NCBI RefSeq assembly: GCF_049651205.1
Contig: NZ_JBASBR010000007.1
Location: forward strand, 1 to 64,000
Reading direction: 5' to 3'
DNA length: 64,000 nt
Source of the DNA: Castellaniella sp049651205
Lineage (GTDB): Bacteria; Pseudomonadota; Gammaproteobacteria; Burkholderiales; Burkholderiaceae_B
Every line of letters begins with the position of its first letter. Positions within the stretch are counted from its first letter, which is position 1. Of the stretch, positions 25,797-35,350 are shown piece by piece. The position numbers were made by a program, and so were the translations under genes. The notes below the pieces were generated by a model, which worked only from the letters and a program-made list of their open reading frames with translations, searched no databases and had not been told where the DNA came from.

Positions 25797-28150
25797 GCAC
25801 CATCCGCTTGCGTGTGTGAGGGTGTATCGGTGTTTGACAGCCCCGAGAAATCGGGGGCAAAGTCGTCAACGCCGATCACGCGGTCGCGCAAGGTGTTGCG
25901 GGCGTGCAGGCGTTCGTATTCATCGTCGGTCAATCCGCCGGCAGCGTGCACGGCCTGTGCAAGGTCGCGTACGTTGGCACGCGGATCACCTGCAGGAATT
26001 TTGCCGGACTTTTCAAAATCACGGATCTTGCGCGCCAGATCTTGTGTATCCATCACGGCCTGCAGTGCGGATTCGATGGCGGCCACGGGCTCTTGTGGAT
26101 CTTCAGGAAGATAGGCCAGGTGGGTCAGCCGGTCTCGGGTTGGACCAGGCGTGCATAGCGCCTGTGCCACTTCTGCCGAGAGCTTGTCGGATGGTGCCGG
26201 GAAACTGCGTCCCCAGGGCATCAGTGCCACATGCAAGGCGCACGCCAATATTCGGTTGGGGAAATTGTGCAACACTCCGGAAATTGCGTCTTCAGCCCGA
26301 CAAAAGGCGTCCTGAATCGCCCAATGGGCCAGTGGTGCGTCGCCTGGCTGCTGGCCCTCGTCGTGAAAGCGCTTCAGGGTGGCGGAGATCAGGTAGAGCT
26401 GCGACAACACATCACCCAGACGCGCAGAGATGGATTCCCGGCGCTTGAGCGAGCCCCCCAGACTCAGCATGGCGACATCCGATAAGGTGGCCAATACCGC
26501 GGAGTAGCGGGTGAGCTGCCGATAGTATCGGACCATGGCCGGCGCCACTGCAGTGTCGGGGCGTGCAAAGCACGCGGCTGTCCAGCCGTGTGCAATGGCC
26601 CGCAGGGCATTGCTGCCGGTGTGACGCATGTGGCCCCAAAAGGCCTTGTCAAAGTTATCCAGCCCCTGTTTGGGGTTGCTGTCCTGGGCCGCTTGCATCT
26701 CGGCAAGCACAAACGGATGGCAACGGATGGCCCCCTGGCCAAAGATGATCAGGCTGCGCGTGAGAATATTGGCGCCTTCCACGGTAATCCCCACGGGGAT
26801 CTGCTGATAGGCCCGACCCAGGAAGTTTTGCGGGCCAAGAATAATGCCTTTCCCGCCAATGATGTCCATGCCGTCGTTTACCACCATGCGGCCGCGCTCG
26901 GTGACGTGATATTTGACAATAGCCGAGACCACGGCAGGTTTTTCTCCCAGATCCACCGCACCCGCCGTCATGGCACGCGCCGCATCCATCAGGTAGGTGT
27001 GGCCGGCAATCCGGGCAAGGGGCTCGATCACACCCTCAAACTTGTGAATGGGCGTATGAAATTGGTCGCGCACCACGCTATAGCCACCTACCGCGCGGGC
27101 GGTCAGCTGCGCCATGCCTGCGTAGGAGGAGGGCAGGGAGATGGATCGCCCGGCCGCCAGGCACTCCATCAACATGCGCCAGCCCTGGCCGGCACGGGCC
27201 TGGCCACCAATGATGTACTCCAGCGGAATAAACACATCGTGTCCGCGTGTGGGGCCGTTCATGAACATCGCATCCAGCGGGAAATGCCGCCGGCCGATCT
27301 CCACCCCAGGGTGGTCGCGAGGTACCAGGGCGCAGGTAATACCAATATCGGGTTGATCGCCCAGCAAACCATCGGGGTCGTATAACCTGAAGGCCAGCCC
27401 CAACACTGTGCAAACCGGGCCCAGGGTAATGTATCGCTTGTCCCAGCTCACTCGCATGCCCAGGGTTTCCTGCCCCTGCCACATGTCCTTGCACACCACA
27501 CCGGAGTCTGGAATGGCAGCAGCATCCGAGCCCGCCCACGGGCTGGTTAGTGCAAAGGCCGGGATTTCCTCGCCACTGGCCAGACGTGGCAAGTAGTAAT
27601 CTTTTTGCTCGGTGGTGCCGTAATGCAGCAGGAGCTCGGCTGGGCCCAGTGAGTTGGGCACCATCACCGTGGCCGATAGCGCCGAGTTGCGCGAGGCCAG
27701 GCGTGTGATCACCGCCGAATGCGCCACCGCAGAAAACCCCAGGCCGCCGTATTCTTTGGGGATGATCATGCCAAAAAAGCGGTGGCTGCGGATGTAGTCC
27801 CAGGCTTCAGGTGGCAAATCCAGATCTTCGCGAGTAACCCGCCAATCGTGCACCATGGCACACAAGGTTTCTACTTCATTATCCAGAAACGCCTGTTCTT
27901 CGGCAGACAGCCGTGGCAGCTGGATGGCATGCAATGCGCGGGCACTGGGTCGCCCTGAAAACAATGCGCCATCCCACCAGACGCTGCCCGCCTCCAGGGC
28001 TTCGCGCTCGGTGTCGGACATTTTGGGCAAAATCCGCTGAAACATGCGATAAATGGGGCGGGTAAGGTAGCGCATGCGTAAATCGGCATGCCACAGCACT
28101 ACGGCTGCCGCCACGAAAATCAGGATAATCAGGACAAACACAAAAGCCAT
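25793..28150 (-). CDS. fadE: Acyl-CoA dehydrogenase, FadE family
   Basis: 785 residues. A membrane helix at the N terminus (FVFVLIILIFVAAAVVLWH), then WDGALFSGRPS, IPKEYGGLGFSAVAHSAVI, FALTSPWAGSDAA, and a long C-terminal domain as in E. coli FadE. It catalyses the first, FAD-dependent step of fatty-acid beta-oxidation. A strong ribosome site (GGGAGGCTCCTC before the ATG, on the minus strand) marks the start. It converges on purL, with which its stop codon overlaps. Confidence 0.95.
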   Translation of the reverse strand: MAFVFVLIILIFVAAAVVLWHADLRMRYLTRPIYRMFQRILPKMSDTEREALEAGSVWWDGALFSGRPSARALHAIQLPRLSAEEQAFLDNEVETLCAMVHDWRVTREDLDLPPEAWDYIRSHRFFGMIIPKEYGGLGFSAVAHSAVITRLASRNSALSATVMVPNSLGPAELLLHYGTTEQKDYYLPRLASGEEIPAFALTSPWAGSDAAAIPDSGVVCKDMWQGQETLGMRVSWDKRYITLGPVCTVLGLAFRLYDPDGLLGDQPDIGITCALVPRDHPGVEIGRRHFPLDAMFMNGPTRGHDVFIPLEYIIGGQARAGQGWRMLMECLAAGRSISLPSSYAGMAQLTARAVGGYSVVRDQFHTPIHKFEGVIEPLARIAGHTYLMDAARAMTAGAVDLGEKPAVVSAIVKYHVTERGRMVVNDGMDIIGGKGIILGPQNFLGRAYQQIPVGITVEGANILTRSLIIFGQGAIRCHPFVLAEMQAAQDSNPKQGLDNFDKAFWGHMRHTGSNALRAIAHGWTAACFARPDTAVAPAMVRYYRQLTRYSAVLATLSDVAMLSLGGSLKRRESISARLGDVLSQLYLISATLKRFHDEGQQPGDAPLAHWAIQDAFCRAEDAISGVLHNFPNRILACALHVALMPWGRSFPAPSDKLSAEVAQALCTPGPTRDRLTHLAYLPEDPQEPVAAIESALQAVMDTQDLARKIRDFEKSGKIPAGDPRANVRDLAQAVHAAGGLTDDEYERLHARNTLRDRVIGVDDFAPDFSGLSNTDTPSHTQADGA

Positions 28151-28206
28151 GAGGAGCCTCCCTTTTGCATACTATCGTAGTCTTGGGCCGCCGGTAGGGG
28201 TAGGGG

Positions 28207-28235
28207 TTTATCCTAGGGGCCCAAGAGCGTATAAT
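28207..28235 (+). promoter_or_regulatory. Candidate guaB promoter
   Basis: A perfect TATAAT (28230-28235) lies 28 bp before the guaB ATG. Seventeen bases upstream is TTTATC (28207-28212), a weak -35 match. The gap (28151-28263) separates divergent fadE and guaB. Transcription would start near 28242, giving a short leader. Confidence 0.5.
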
Positions 28236-28263
28236 CCTGCTTTGCCCGGAGTCTACACAGTTT

Positions 28264-29724
28264 ATGCGTCTGATCAAAAAAGCGCTCACCTTCGACGACG
28301 TCCTCCTGGTGCCTGCCTTCTCCCAGGTTCTGCCGCGCGACACGCGTCTTGCCACCCAGCTTACACGGGATATCCAGCTAAATATCCCGCTGGTTTCTGC
28401 AGCTATGGATACGGTTACCGAGTCTCGCCTGGCCATTGCTATGGCCCAAGAGGGTGGTATCGGCATCATCCATAAAAACCTCACCGCCGACGAACAAGCC
28501 CGCGAAGTCTCGCGCGTCAAGCGCCACGAATTCGGCATTGTCATCGATCCGGTTACTGTCACGCCCACCATGAAAGTGCGCGATGCCATCGCATTGCAGC
28601 GCCAGCATGGCATTTCGGGCTTGCCAGTGGTCGAGGCCGGCAAGCTGGTGGGGATTGTCACCAACCGGGATCTTCGCTTCGAAGACCGTCTGGATGTTTC
28701 TTTGCGCGAGATCATGACGCCGCAAGAACGACTGGTCACGCTGCACGAAGGTGCTACCCTCGAAGAAGCGCAAGCCCTGATGCACAAGCATCGCCTCGAG
28801 CGCGTGCTGATTGTCAACGACAAATTCCAGCTGCGCGGCCTGGCCACGGTCAAGGATATTGTCAAAAACACCGAGCACCCCCTGGCCAGCAAAGACAGTC
28901 AGGGCCAGTTGCGTGTTGGTGCAGCTGTCGGCGTAGGCGAGGGCACCGACGAGCGTGTCGAAAAACTGGCTGCGGCCGGTGTCGATGTGCTTGTGGTGGA
29001 TACGGCACACGGCCACTCCGCCGGCGTCATCGAGCGCGTGCGCTGGGTTAAAAAGCACTATCCCCATATTCAGGTGATTGGCGGCAATATCGCTACTGCT
29101 GCCGCTGCACTGGCATTGGCAGAAGCTGGTGCCGACGCCGTCAAGGTGGGTATTGGCCCGGGGTCAATCTGCACCACACGTATCGTGGCGGGTGTGGGTG
29201 TGCCCCAGATTACCGCCATTGCCGATGTGGCTCAGGCCCTCGAGGGCACAGGTATCCCCCTGATCGCCGATGGCGGCATCCGCTATTCGGGCGATGTTTC
29301 CAAGGCGCTGGCCGCGGGCGCGTCCACGTGCATGATGGGTGGCATGTTTGCCGGTACCGAAGAAGCCCCCGGAGAAGTCGTGCTGTTTCAGGGGCGCTCT
29401 TATAAGTCGTACCGCGGGATGGGCAGCCTGGGCGCCATGGCGGATGGCTCTGCCGACCGCTATTTCCAGGATCCCAACAACAATATCGACAAGCTGGTGC
29501 CAGAAGGCATCGAGGCCCGCGTGCCGTACAAGGGCAGTGTCATCGCCATCATCTACCAATTGGTGGGTGGCATCCGCGCATCCATGGGGTACTGCGGCAG
29601 TGCCACGATCACCGATCTTCATGCCCAGGCCGAGTTTGTCGAGATCACCTCGGCCGGCGTGCGCGAATCCCACGTGCACGACGTGCAGATTACCAAAGAA
29701 GCGCCCAATTATCGCGCGGATTGA
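28264..29724 (+). CDS. guaB: IMP dehydrogenase
   Basis: 486 residues, normal length. It has a TIM barrel interrupted by two CBS domains (GIVIDPVTVTPTMKVRDAIA to about residue 205), VDTAHGHSAGVIERV, and the catalytic cysteine in GIGPGSICTTR (about residue 300). The flap YRGMGSLGAM and GGIRASMGYCGS near the end are also standard. It oxidises IMP to XMP with NAD, the first step of GMP synthesis. guaA, usually next to it, is separated here by an opposite-strand gene pair. Confidence 0.98.
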   Translation: MRLIKKALTFDDVLLVPAFSQVLPRDTRLATQLTRDIQLNIPLVSAAMDTVTESRLAIAMAQEGGIGIIHKNLTADEQAREVSRVKRHEFGIVIDPVTVTPTMKVRDAIALQRQHGISGLPVVEAGKLVGIVTNRDLRFEDRLDVSLREIMTPQERLVTLHEGATLEEAQALMHKHRLERVLIVNDKFQLRGLATVKDIVKNTEHPLASKDSQGQLRVGAAVGVGEGTDERVEKLAAAGVDVLVVDTAHGHSAGVIERVRWVKKHYPHIQVIGGNIATAAAALALAEAGADAVKVGIGPGSICTTRIVAGVGVPQITAIADVAQALEGTGIPLIADGGIRYSGDVSKALAAGASTCMMGGMFAGTEEAPGEVVLFQGRSYKSYRGMGSLGAMADGSADRYFQDPNNNIDKLVPEGIEARVPYKGSVIAIIYQLVGGIRASMGYCGSATITDLHAQAEFVEITSAGVRESHVHDVQITKEAPNYRAD

Positions 29725-29849
29725 TCGGGGCCGACCACTACCGCGCAAAGCCCAGACCCGCACCCTGGGACGTTTGCGCGGCCTGTACGAAGGCGCAACG
29801 CGGGACGACGGCTGCCACAAGGGGCTGCGATCTTCGCCACCCTGATGTA

Positions 29850-30578
29850 TCAGCGGCTGGCAGGTTCGGCGTCCAGCAAGGTCTCGGCCACCCGATCGGG
29901 CGCGCTGATCATCGCGTCGTGGCCGCAGTCCAGGTCCCGCCAGGACCAACGGGTGCCATAGGTTTCGTGCGCCCATGCATAGGCTTGAGCGACGGCCTGG
30001 AAGGGGGGGCGGATGCAGCGCACATATGTGACCGGCAGGCTATTGCCCAGCGGATGGTTCAGGCGCAGCGGTTCACGATAGGAGCCGATCGGATGCGGCG
30101 TCAAGCGGTTCTGCACGGCGGCAATGTCGGCGGCCCGTGTCAGGCCCAGGCTTTCAGGCCGGGGCGGCGGGATGCCGCCGGTGCCGGCGGCGCTGTGTTC
30201 CAGCCGCTGAACGACGGCCTCGGGCAAGGTGTCGAAAGTTGATTGGCCGGGCGGCAGCAAAAAGGCATCCAGATAGACCAGGCGTCGGATACGTTTGGGC
30301 AGGCGGTCGGCCACGCCGGAGACCACCAGCCCGCCGAAGCTGTGGCCGACCAGAATGACCTCGCGCAGATCCTCTTTGGTTAGATAGCACTCCACATCCC
30401 GGATGAAGGTGTCCAGTGTGATGTCCGGCCCCAGCAGGTTGCTGCGTTCTCCTAGTCCCGGCAGGGTAGGGGTATCGACGCGATGCCCCGCTTGCCGCAA
30501 TTTCTCTGCGACAGCCGACCAGCACCAGCCGCCGTGCCAGGCGCCATGAACGAGCAGGTAAGGATGAGGACTTGTCAT
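29850..30578 (-). CDS. Alpha/beta hydrolase (methylesterase/salicylate-esterase-like)
   Basis: 242 residues from ATG 30578. It shows YLLVHGAWHGGWCWSAVAEK, TLPGLGERS, VILVGHSFGGLVVSGVADR (nucleophile Ser) and CGHDAMISAPDRVAETLL (catalytic His). This is the pattern of the small esterase group that includes plant methylesterases and many bacterial hydrolases. The substrate is unknown. It overlaps the MFS gene by ATGA, so the two are translationally coupled. The open frame extends far upstream, but that part is the MFS gene in another frame. Confidence 0.88.
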   Translation of the reverse strand: MTSPHPYLLVHGAWHGGWCWSAVAEKLRQAGHRVDTPTLPGLGERSNLLGPDITLDTFIRDVECYLTKEDLREVILVGHSFGGLVVSGVADRLPKRIRRLVYLDAFLLPPGQSTFDTLPEAVVQRLEHSAAGTGGIPPPRPESLGLTRAADIAAVQNRLTPHPIGSYREPLRLNHPLGNSLPVTYVRCIRPPFQAVAQAYAWAHETYGTRWSWRDLDCGHDAMISAPDRVAETLLDAEPASR

Positions 30579-31807
30579 GGGCTGATCTCCGCCTGGCTGG
30601 TAACTTTGTCGCACGTACGCAGCCGCAGGATGGGCAGCGCACCGGCGATCAGGCCCAGGGTGCCCAGAACCAGAGCAAATTCCAGCGGCGCACCGAACAA
30701 GGCGTGAGTCAGGCTGAAGAACAGCGGACCAATCAATTGGCCCATGGCGAAGGATGCCGTCATCGCCGCCATCTGCCGCTTGGCGCCAATGCGGCCGACA
30801 GCCGCCTGAGCCTCTTGCAGGCCTACCATGGTGATCACCATGAAGGTACTGCCAACACACAACGCAGCCAGTAGAATGGCAGCTAGCGTATGCCACAGGG
30901 CCGGCAGCAGCACGCCGATGGCCATCAGGATCTGAGCGCCTGCCCAGATCTTCTGGCGACTGAAGCGGCGCGCCAGACGGCTTGCAATCAGGGTGGACGC
31001 TGCACTCGCCAGTCCGAAAATTGGCCAGGCCAAACTGAACAACCAGGGATCGGGTACCAGCAATCGCGCTTGGGCGGGTAGGAAAGTGGCAGGAAGAATG
31101 TAGCCGAAACCGTACACGCCATAGCACAGGATCAGCCCCCAGTGCAGCGACGGGATGGGAGCGGGCGTGGCCTGTGGAGCCGGTGGCTGCTTGTCCACCG
31201 CGTCAGTTTCTCGAGGTATGGCCGCTGGCCTTGGATCGGCTTGGTTCGACGATCGCCACAGCATGGATGCCCCGATCAGCCCCAGCAGGGCCGCGGCCGC
31301 CAACCACAGCCAGGCGTGCGAAGAAGCCGTGCCCAGTAGTGTCAGCCCCATACAAGCCAACCCCGCGAATGTAATTCCGCAGCCCACACCGGCGAAGACG
31401 ATGCCGCTATGCCGTTCCTTACCTTGCGCGTTCAGGCGGGCGATGCACAGCGATGCCGTCCCGATCATCACCCAGGCGCTGGCCACGCCCGCCAGCAGGC
31501 GCCAGACTATCCAACCGGCCCAATGGCCATCCAGCCCCATGGCCGCTGTCATCAGTACCACCAGCCACAGGCCGCTGCGCAACAAATGCGCCGGCGACCA
31601 ACTCAGATGCGTGACCAACAGAGCGCCGAGTAAATAGCCCAGGTAATTGGCACTAGCCAGCCATCCCCCTTGAGCCAGGCTCAGGCCCTGATCGGCCTGC
31701 ATCATGGGCAGGATGGGCGTGAATGCAAAGCGGCCAATCCCCATGGCAACGGCAAGGGCCAGCAGGCCTGCGAAAGGCAGGGGGATCCGGGAAGCACGTG
31801 AGGACAT
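30575..31807 (-). CDS. MFS transporter, YbfB/YjiJ family
   Basis: 410 residues from ATG 31807, about twelve helices. The first helix carries LALAVAMGIGRFAFTPILPM, then GGWLASANYLGYLLGALL, as in the YbfB/YjiJ branch of the major facilitator superfamily. In-frame ATGs at 31831 and 31870 are alternatives. It is probably a small-molecule exporter or importer working with the coupled hydrolase. The pair sits on the opposite strand between guaB and guaA. Confidence 0.87.
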   Translation of the reverse strand: MSSRASRIPLPFAGLLALAVAMGIGRFAFTPILPMMQADQGLSLAQGGWLASANYLGYLLGALLVTHLSWSPAHLLRSGLWLVVLMTAAMGLDGHWAGWIVWRLLAGVASAWVMIGTASLCIARLNAQGKERHSGIVFAGVGCGITFAGLACMGLTLLGTASSHAWLWLAAAALLGLIGASMLWRSSNQADPRPAAIPRETDAVDKQPPAPQATPAPIPSLHWGLILCYGVYGFGYILPATFLPAQARLLVPDPWLFSLAWPIFGLASAASTLIASRLARRFSRQKIWAGAQILMAIGVLLPALWHTLAAILLAALCVGSTFMVITMVGLQEAQAAVGRIGAKRQMAAMTASFAMGQLIGPLFFSLTHALFGAPLEFALVLGTLGLIAGALPILRLRTCDKVTSQAEISP

Positions 31808-31960
31808 TGGTTTGCAGCCGACAAAATCCATAACCCGACTACTGTAATGGCAGTGGCGACTCTGACACAAATATTATTGGCAGCGCAGGCCCGAACATTG
31901 GAAGCCGCACCCTCGCATGGGTTAAAGTAACGCCTTGATCAGCCACTCAAATCGTCTGCC

Positions 31961-33553
31961 ATGCACCAACGCATTCTGATCCTGGATTATGGTTCCCAGG
32001 TAACCCAGCTTATTGCCCGTCGCGTCCGCGATACAGGGGTTTATTGCGAGATTCACCCGGGCGACGTCGATAACGCATTTATCCGAGATCAGCTGGATCA
32101 TGGCCTGAAAGGCATCATTTTGTCGGGCAGCCACGCCTCGGCCTATGCCGACGAATCCCTGAAAGTGCCTGGGGCAGTTTTCGAGGCAGGAGTACCGGTG
32201 CTGGGCATCTGCTACGGCATGCAATCGATGGCACTGCAACTGGGCGGCAAGGTCGAGTTCTCCGACCATCGCGAGTTTGGCTATGCCGAAGTTCGCGCCC
32301 ACGGCCATACGCAGTTGCTCAACGGGCTTCAGGATTTTGAAACCCCCGAAGGCTACGGCATGCTCAAGGTATGGATGAGCCACGGCGACCGCGTCACACA
32401 ACTGCCCCCGGGTTTTGTGCGGATGGCATCCACTCCCTCATGCGACATTGCGGGCATGGCCGACGAAACCCGGCATTTTTATGCCGTTCAGTTTCACCCC
32501 GAAGTCACTCACACGGTGCAGGGCCAGGCCATGCTTCAGCGCTTTGTCACCGAGATCTGCGGGTGCTCGCGCGACTGGAACATGCCTGATTACGTCACCG
32601 AAGCCGTCAACCGCATCCGCGAGCAAGTCGGTGATGACGAAGTCATCCTGGGCTTGTCTGGCGGCGTGGATTCTTCGGTGGCTGCGGCCCTGATCCACAA
32701 AGCCATCGGCGAGCAACTCACCTGCGTGTTTGTCGACCACGGCCTGCTGCGTCACAACGAAGCCAAGCAGGTGATGGACACCATGGCACGCAATCTGGGG
32801 ATTCGCGTGATCCACGTAGATGCCAGCGAGCAGTTCATGGGCAAGCTGGCCGGTGTGGCCGACCCCGAAGCCAAGCGTAAGATCATCGGCCGCGAGTTTG
32901 TCGAGGTGTTCCAGACCGAGTCTGCCAAGCTGAAATTAGCCCGCTGGCTGGCGCAAGGCACGATCTACCCTGACGTGATTGAATCCGCGGCGTCCAAAAC
33001 CGGCAAGGCCGTGGCGATCAAATCGCACCACAACGTGGGTGGGCTGCCCGAGACGCTTAATCTGAAGCTGCTTGAGCCTCTGCGCGAGCTCTTCAAGGAC
33101 GAGGTACGCCACCTGGGCCTGGCCTTGGGCCTGCCCCCGGAAATGGTGTTTCGTCATCCGTTCCCGGGGCCTGGTCTGGGGGTGCGCATTCTGGGTGAAG
33201 TCAAACCCGAATACGCCGACTTGCTACGCCGCGCCGATGACATCTTTATCACCGAGCTGCGCAACACGATTGACACAGCATCCGGAAAGTCCTGGTACGA
33301 CCTCACTTCTCAGGCCTTTACCGTATTTTTACCGGTTAAATCTGTGGGTGTGATGGGCGACGGCCGCACCTACGATTACGTGGTGGCCCTGCGTGCCGTA
33401 CAAACCAGCGACTTCATGACAGCTGATTGGGCCGAGCTGCCATACGCGTTATTGAAGCGGGTATCCTCACGCATCATCAATGAAGTGCGCGGCATCAATC
33501 GGGTCACGTACGATGTGTCGAGCAAACCGCCTGCTACTATTGAGTGGGAGTAG
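31961..33553 (+). CDS. guaA: GMP synthase (glutamine-hydrolysing)
   Basis: 530 residues. The class I glutaminase domain has ILDYGSQVTQLIARRVR, LGICYGMQSMA (catalytic Cys) and FHPEVTHT. The ATP pyrophosphatase domain has LGLSGGVDSSVAAAL; the dimerisation domain ends with the conserved IEWE. It aminates XMP to GMP. The 3' end of the gene is the left border of a small island: its last 14 coding bases recur at 35715-35728. Confidence 0.98.
   Translation: MHQRILILDYGSQVTQLIARRVRDTGVYCEIHPGDVDNAFIRDQLDHGLKGIILSGSHASAYADESLKVPGAVFEAGVPVLGICYGMQSMALQLGGKVEFSDHREFGYAEVRAHGHTQLLNGLQDFETPEGYGMLKVWMSHGDRVTQLPPGFVRMASTPSCDIAGMADETRHFYAVQFHPEVTHTVQGQAMLQRFVTEICGCSRDWNMPDYVTEAVNRIREQVGDDEVILGLSGGVDSSVAAALIHKAIGEQLTCVFVDHGLLRHNEAKQVMDTMARNLGIRVIHVDASEQFMGKLAGVADPEAKRKIIGREFVEVFQTESAKLKLARWLAQGTIYPDVIESAASKTGKAVAIKSHHNVGGLPETLNLKLLEPLRELFKDEVRHLGLALGLPPEMVFRHPFPGPGLGVRILGEVKPEYADLLRRADDIFITELRNTIDTASGKSWYDLTSQAFTVFLPVKSVGVMGDGRTYDYVVALRAVQTSDFMTADWAELPYALLKRVSSRIINEVRGINRVTYDVSSKPPATIEWE
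33539..33552. repeat. Left attachment repeat in the 3' end of guaA
   Basis: ATTGAGTGGGAGTA, encoding the last residues and part of the stop codon of GuaA, is repeated exactly at 35715-35728. The 3' end of guaA is a known integration site for tyrosine-recombinase islands. Keeping the gene intact at one end and a copy at the other is what site-specific integration produces. Confidence 0.8.
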
Positions 33554-33683
33554 AAGTATTTAGAAATATAATTATTAATCAATAAATTAAAACTTATATT
33601 TAATGTAATTCATAGATTAGCAGGTTTGACCTATGCAGGTTGTTTGGTCAATGCCCATTCCATCCGCCTAGATACTCATTAGC

Positions 33684-34514
33684 TCATGGCAGATTGGCAG
33701 CGCGAACTGTGCGCAATACTTCTCGAAAGACATCCTCAAAGGGAGGCAGATGGTTCATCTGGTGGGCGAGGCGCTGCGTCCATAGCCGTCTCAGGCGGTC
33801 CTCCTTTTTTGCGATTGCCTGTTCCATGCCTGTGATGTCCCGTTGACGCAATTCCAGTTTCGCGTCGAGTTCAGGCCGCATTTCTGCAATTCGCAGATCC
33901 GCCGAATCGAGCAGATACCATAGGTCATAAAGATCGCGGGGTTCGTTACGCGCCCGATCGCTGAGGGCAAGAAGTTTCTCTATGACGATTTCCTCGATGG
34001 CGTAGACCTTCACGGTTGGTCCCACGGGCAAATCATCAAAACCGTCGTAGGTGCGATGAACCGGGCGGTCTTGCAGTGGAAAGCACAGAACTTCGTTGAT
34101 GGTGACATCGACCTTCACATCGTTTTCAGCAGGCAGCGGACCCTGGTAGCACAGATAAAAGGTATGGCTATTTTGGTGGCTGTGACGGTCAGAGCGATCA
34201 AATGCGATCTGCAGGCCCGTCTCGGCACTGATGGCAGCGAAGATTTCGTCAAGCCCGGCCAGTATTTCTTCGAGCGTGATGGGGCGAATCAGTGTGAAAT
34301 CCAGATCCTCGGAGAACCGGTAATCGGGGAACCAGCAGCGGCGTAAGGCCGTTCCTCCCTTGAATGCCAGGACTTCACGCAGCGGGTGGTTGGCCAATCC
34401 GGTCAGGAACCAGGCCAGCACGTAATCACGTTCAATGACGGATTCGGGGATGCGACGGCCACCCGCGGTGACCAGCGCGTTTGAGATCATTGAGATGTTG
34501 CGTTGTGAGATCAT
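33684..34514 (-). CDS. abiEii: AbiEii-type nucleotidyltransferase toxin
   Basis: 276 residues with the nucleotidyltransferase core of the AbiEii/MenT-like family: AFKGGTALRR (about 50-59), then YRFSEDLDFTL (65-75, metal-binding Asp residues), VKVDVTINE, and the helix pair EIVIEKLLALSDRARNEPRDLYDLWYLL. AbiEii is the toxin of the type IV AbiE toxin-antitoxin system, which can cause abortive infection against phage. Related enzymes transfer nucleotides to tRNA. All core motifs are intact. It overlaps its antitoxin gene by one base. Confidence 0.92.
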   Translation of the reverse strand: MISQRNISMISNALVTAGGRRIPESVIERDYVLAWFLTGLANHPLREVLAFKGGTALRRCWFPDYRFSEDLDFTLIRPITLEEILAGLDEIFAAISAETGLQIAFDRSDRHSHQNSHTFYLCYQGPLPAENDVKVDVTINEVLCFPLQDRPVHRTYDGFDDLPVGPTVKVYAIEEIVIEKLLALSDRARNEPRDLYDLWYLLDSADLRIAEMRPELDAKLELRQRDITGMEQAIAKKEDRLRRLWTQRLAHQMNHLPPFEDVFREVLRTVRAANLP

Positions 34515-35350
34515 CAGGTAAACCTTATGCTGTCCAATTCTTCGGCGGGCACATTCAGCTGAAGCTTCCAGCGGGAAAGATGAGGCCCCTCTGCTGAAAG
34601 CAGCGGATCGAGGCGCAAGTAGGTGGCGGTCAGCTGAGCCCGCAAAGGCTCTAATGTGGCTGCGTCAGCCAGTTCGTAGTGTTCCAGCAAGTAGCCCAAG
34701 CGACGTATCACTGCACCGACACCAAGACGCTGCGCGTAATCCATCAGCCGCTCGACCTTCAGCGTGTCCCGCTTCATCCACAGGCCTTTGGCGACTTCTG
34801 TGATTCCGCCGACGTAGGCTGGATGCCTGAGACCGTCGATGATGGTTCGTTCCATGTCGCTGATCATGACGAAGCGCTGCTTGTCGATCCAATGTTTCAT
34901 GACGCCGAAGTCTTGCTTGTCCGTGATGAGGACAAACCGGAAGTCATAGCCACCGACGGTCTGGGGGCGCACGCGTCGGGTGCTTGAGGCGTAGATGGTG
35001 AAGTTCGGCTGGGTCACCATGCGGTGCAATTCGAATGCCGTACCGTGGGACAGAAAGTAGGGCGCTGTGCCGGCCAGTTCCCGGGCGATGATGAACGGGC
35101 TATCGACATGCTCTGTGGCACGACCGAGCTCAAAGGGTACAAGGTTGTACAACCCTGGCTTTAATCGCGTCACCAGGCCTCTTTGCTGAGCCTTGTGCAC
35201 CAGGTTACGGGCGGCTGGCGGTGACAGGCCCGTGATGGAGGTGACATCGGCGGTGTTGAACGTGGTCTGGCGCCGCTCGTTCAGCTCCACGAGCAGCTGG
35301 GCAGCACGCGGACCCACTGTCTTGAGGTTAAAATTACTGTTTATGGTCAA
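34514..35350 (-). CDS. abiEi: AbiEi-family antitoxin / transcriptional autoregulator
   Basis: 278 residues. An N-terminal winged helix (TADVTSITGLSPPAARNLVHKAQQRGLV, about 33-62) precedes an AbiEi C-terminal domain with RELAGTAPYFLSHGTAFELH, SDMERTIIDGLRHPAYVGG and a positive region. In studied systems the antitoxin neutralises AbiEii without a protein complex and represses its own promoter. The start is TTG at 35350, backed by an AGAGAG ribosome site; no ATG lies near. Nested inverted repeats lie directly upstream. Confidence 0.9.
   Translation of the reverse strand: MTINSNFNLKTVGPRAAQLLVELNERRQTTFNTADVTSITGLSPPAARNLVHKAQQRGLVTRLKPGLYNLVPFELGRATEHVDSPFIIARELAGTAPYFLSHGTAFELHRMVTQPNFTIYASSTRRVRPQTVGGYDFRFVLITDKQDFGVMKHWIDKQRFVMISDMERTIIDGLRHPAYVGGITEVAKGLWMKRDTLKVERLMDYAQRLGVGAVIRRLGYLLEHYELADAATLEPLRAQLTATYLRLDPLLSAEGPHLSRWKLQLNVPAEELDSIRFT

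Noticed and set aside
27879..28892. 337-codon minus-strand open frame across fadE and guaB starts
   Set aside because: It runs opposite guaB and out of frame with fadE; both real genes are certain.
29850..31127. 425-residue version of the alpha/beta hydrolase
   Set aside because: The N-terminal 183 codons are the MFS gene read in another frame; the hydrolase fold starts at 30578.
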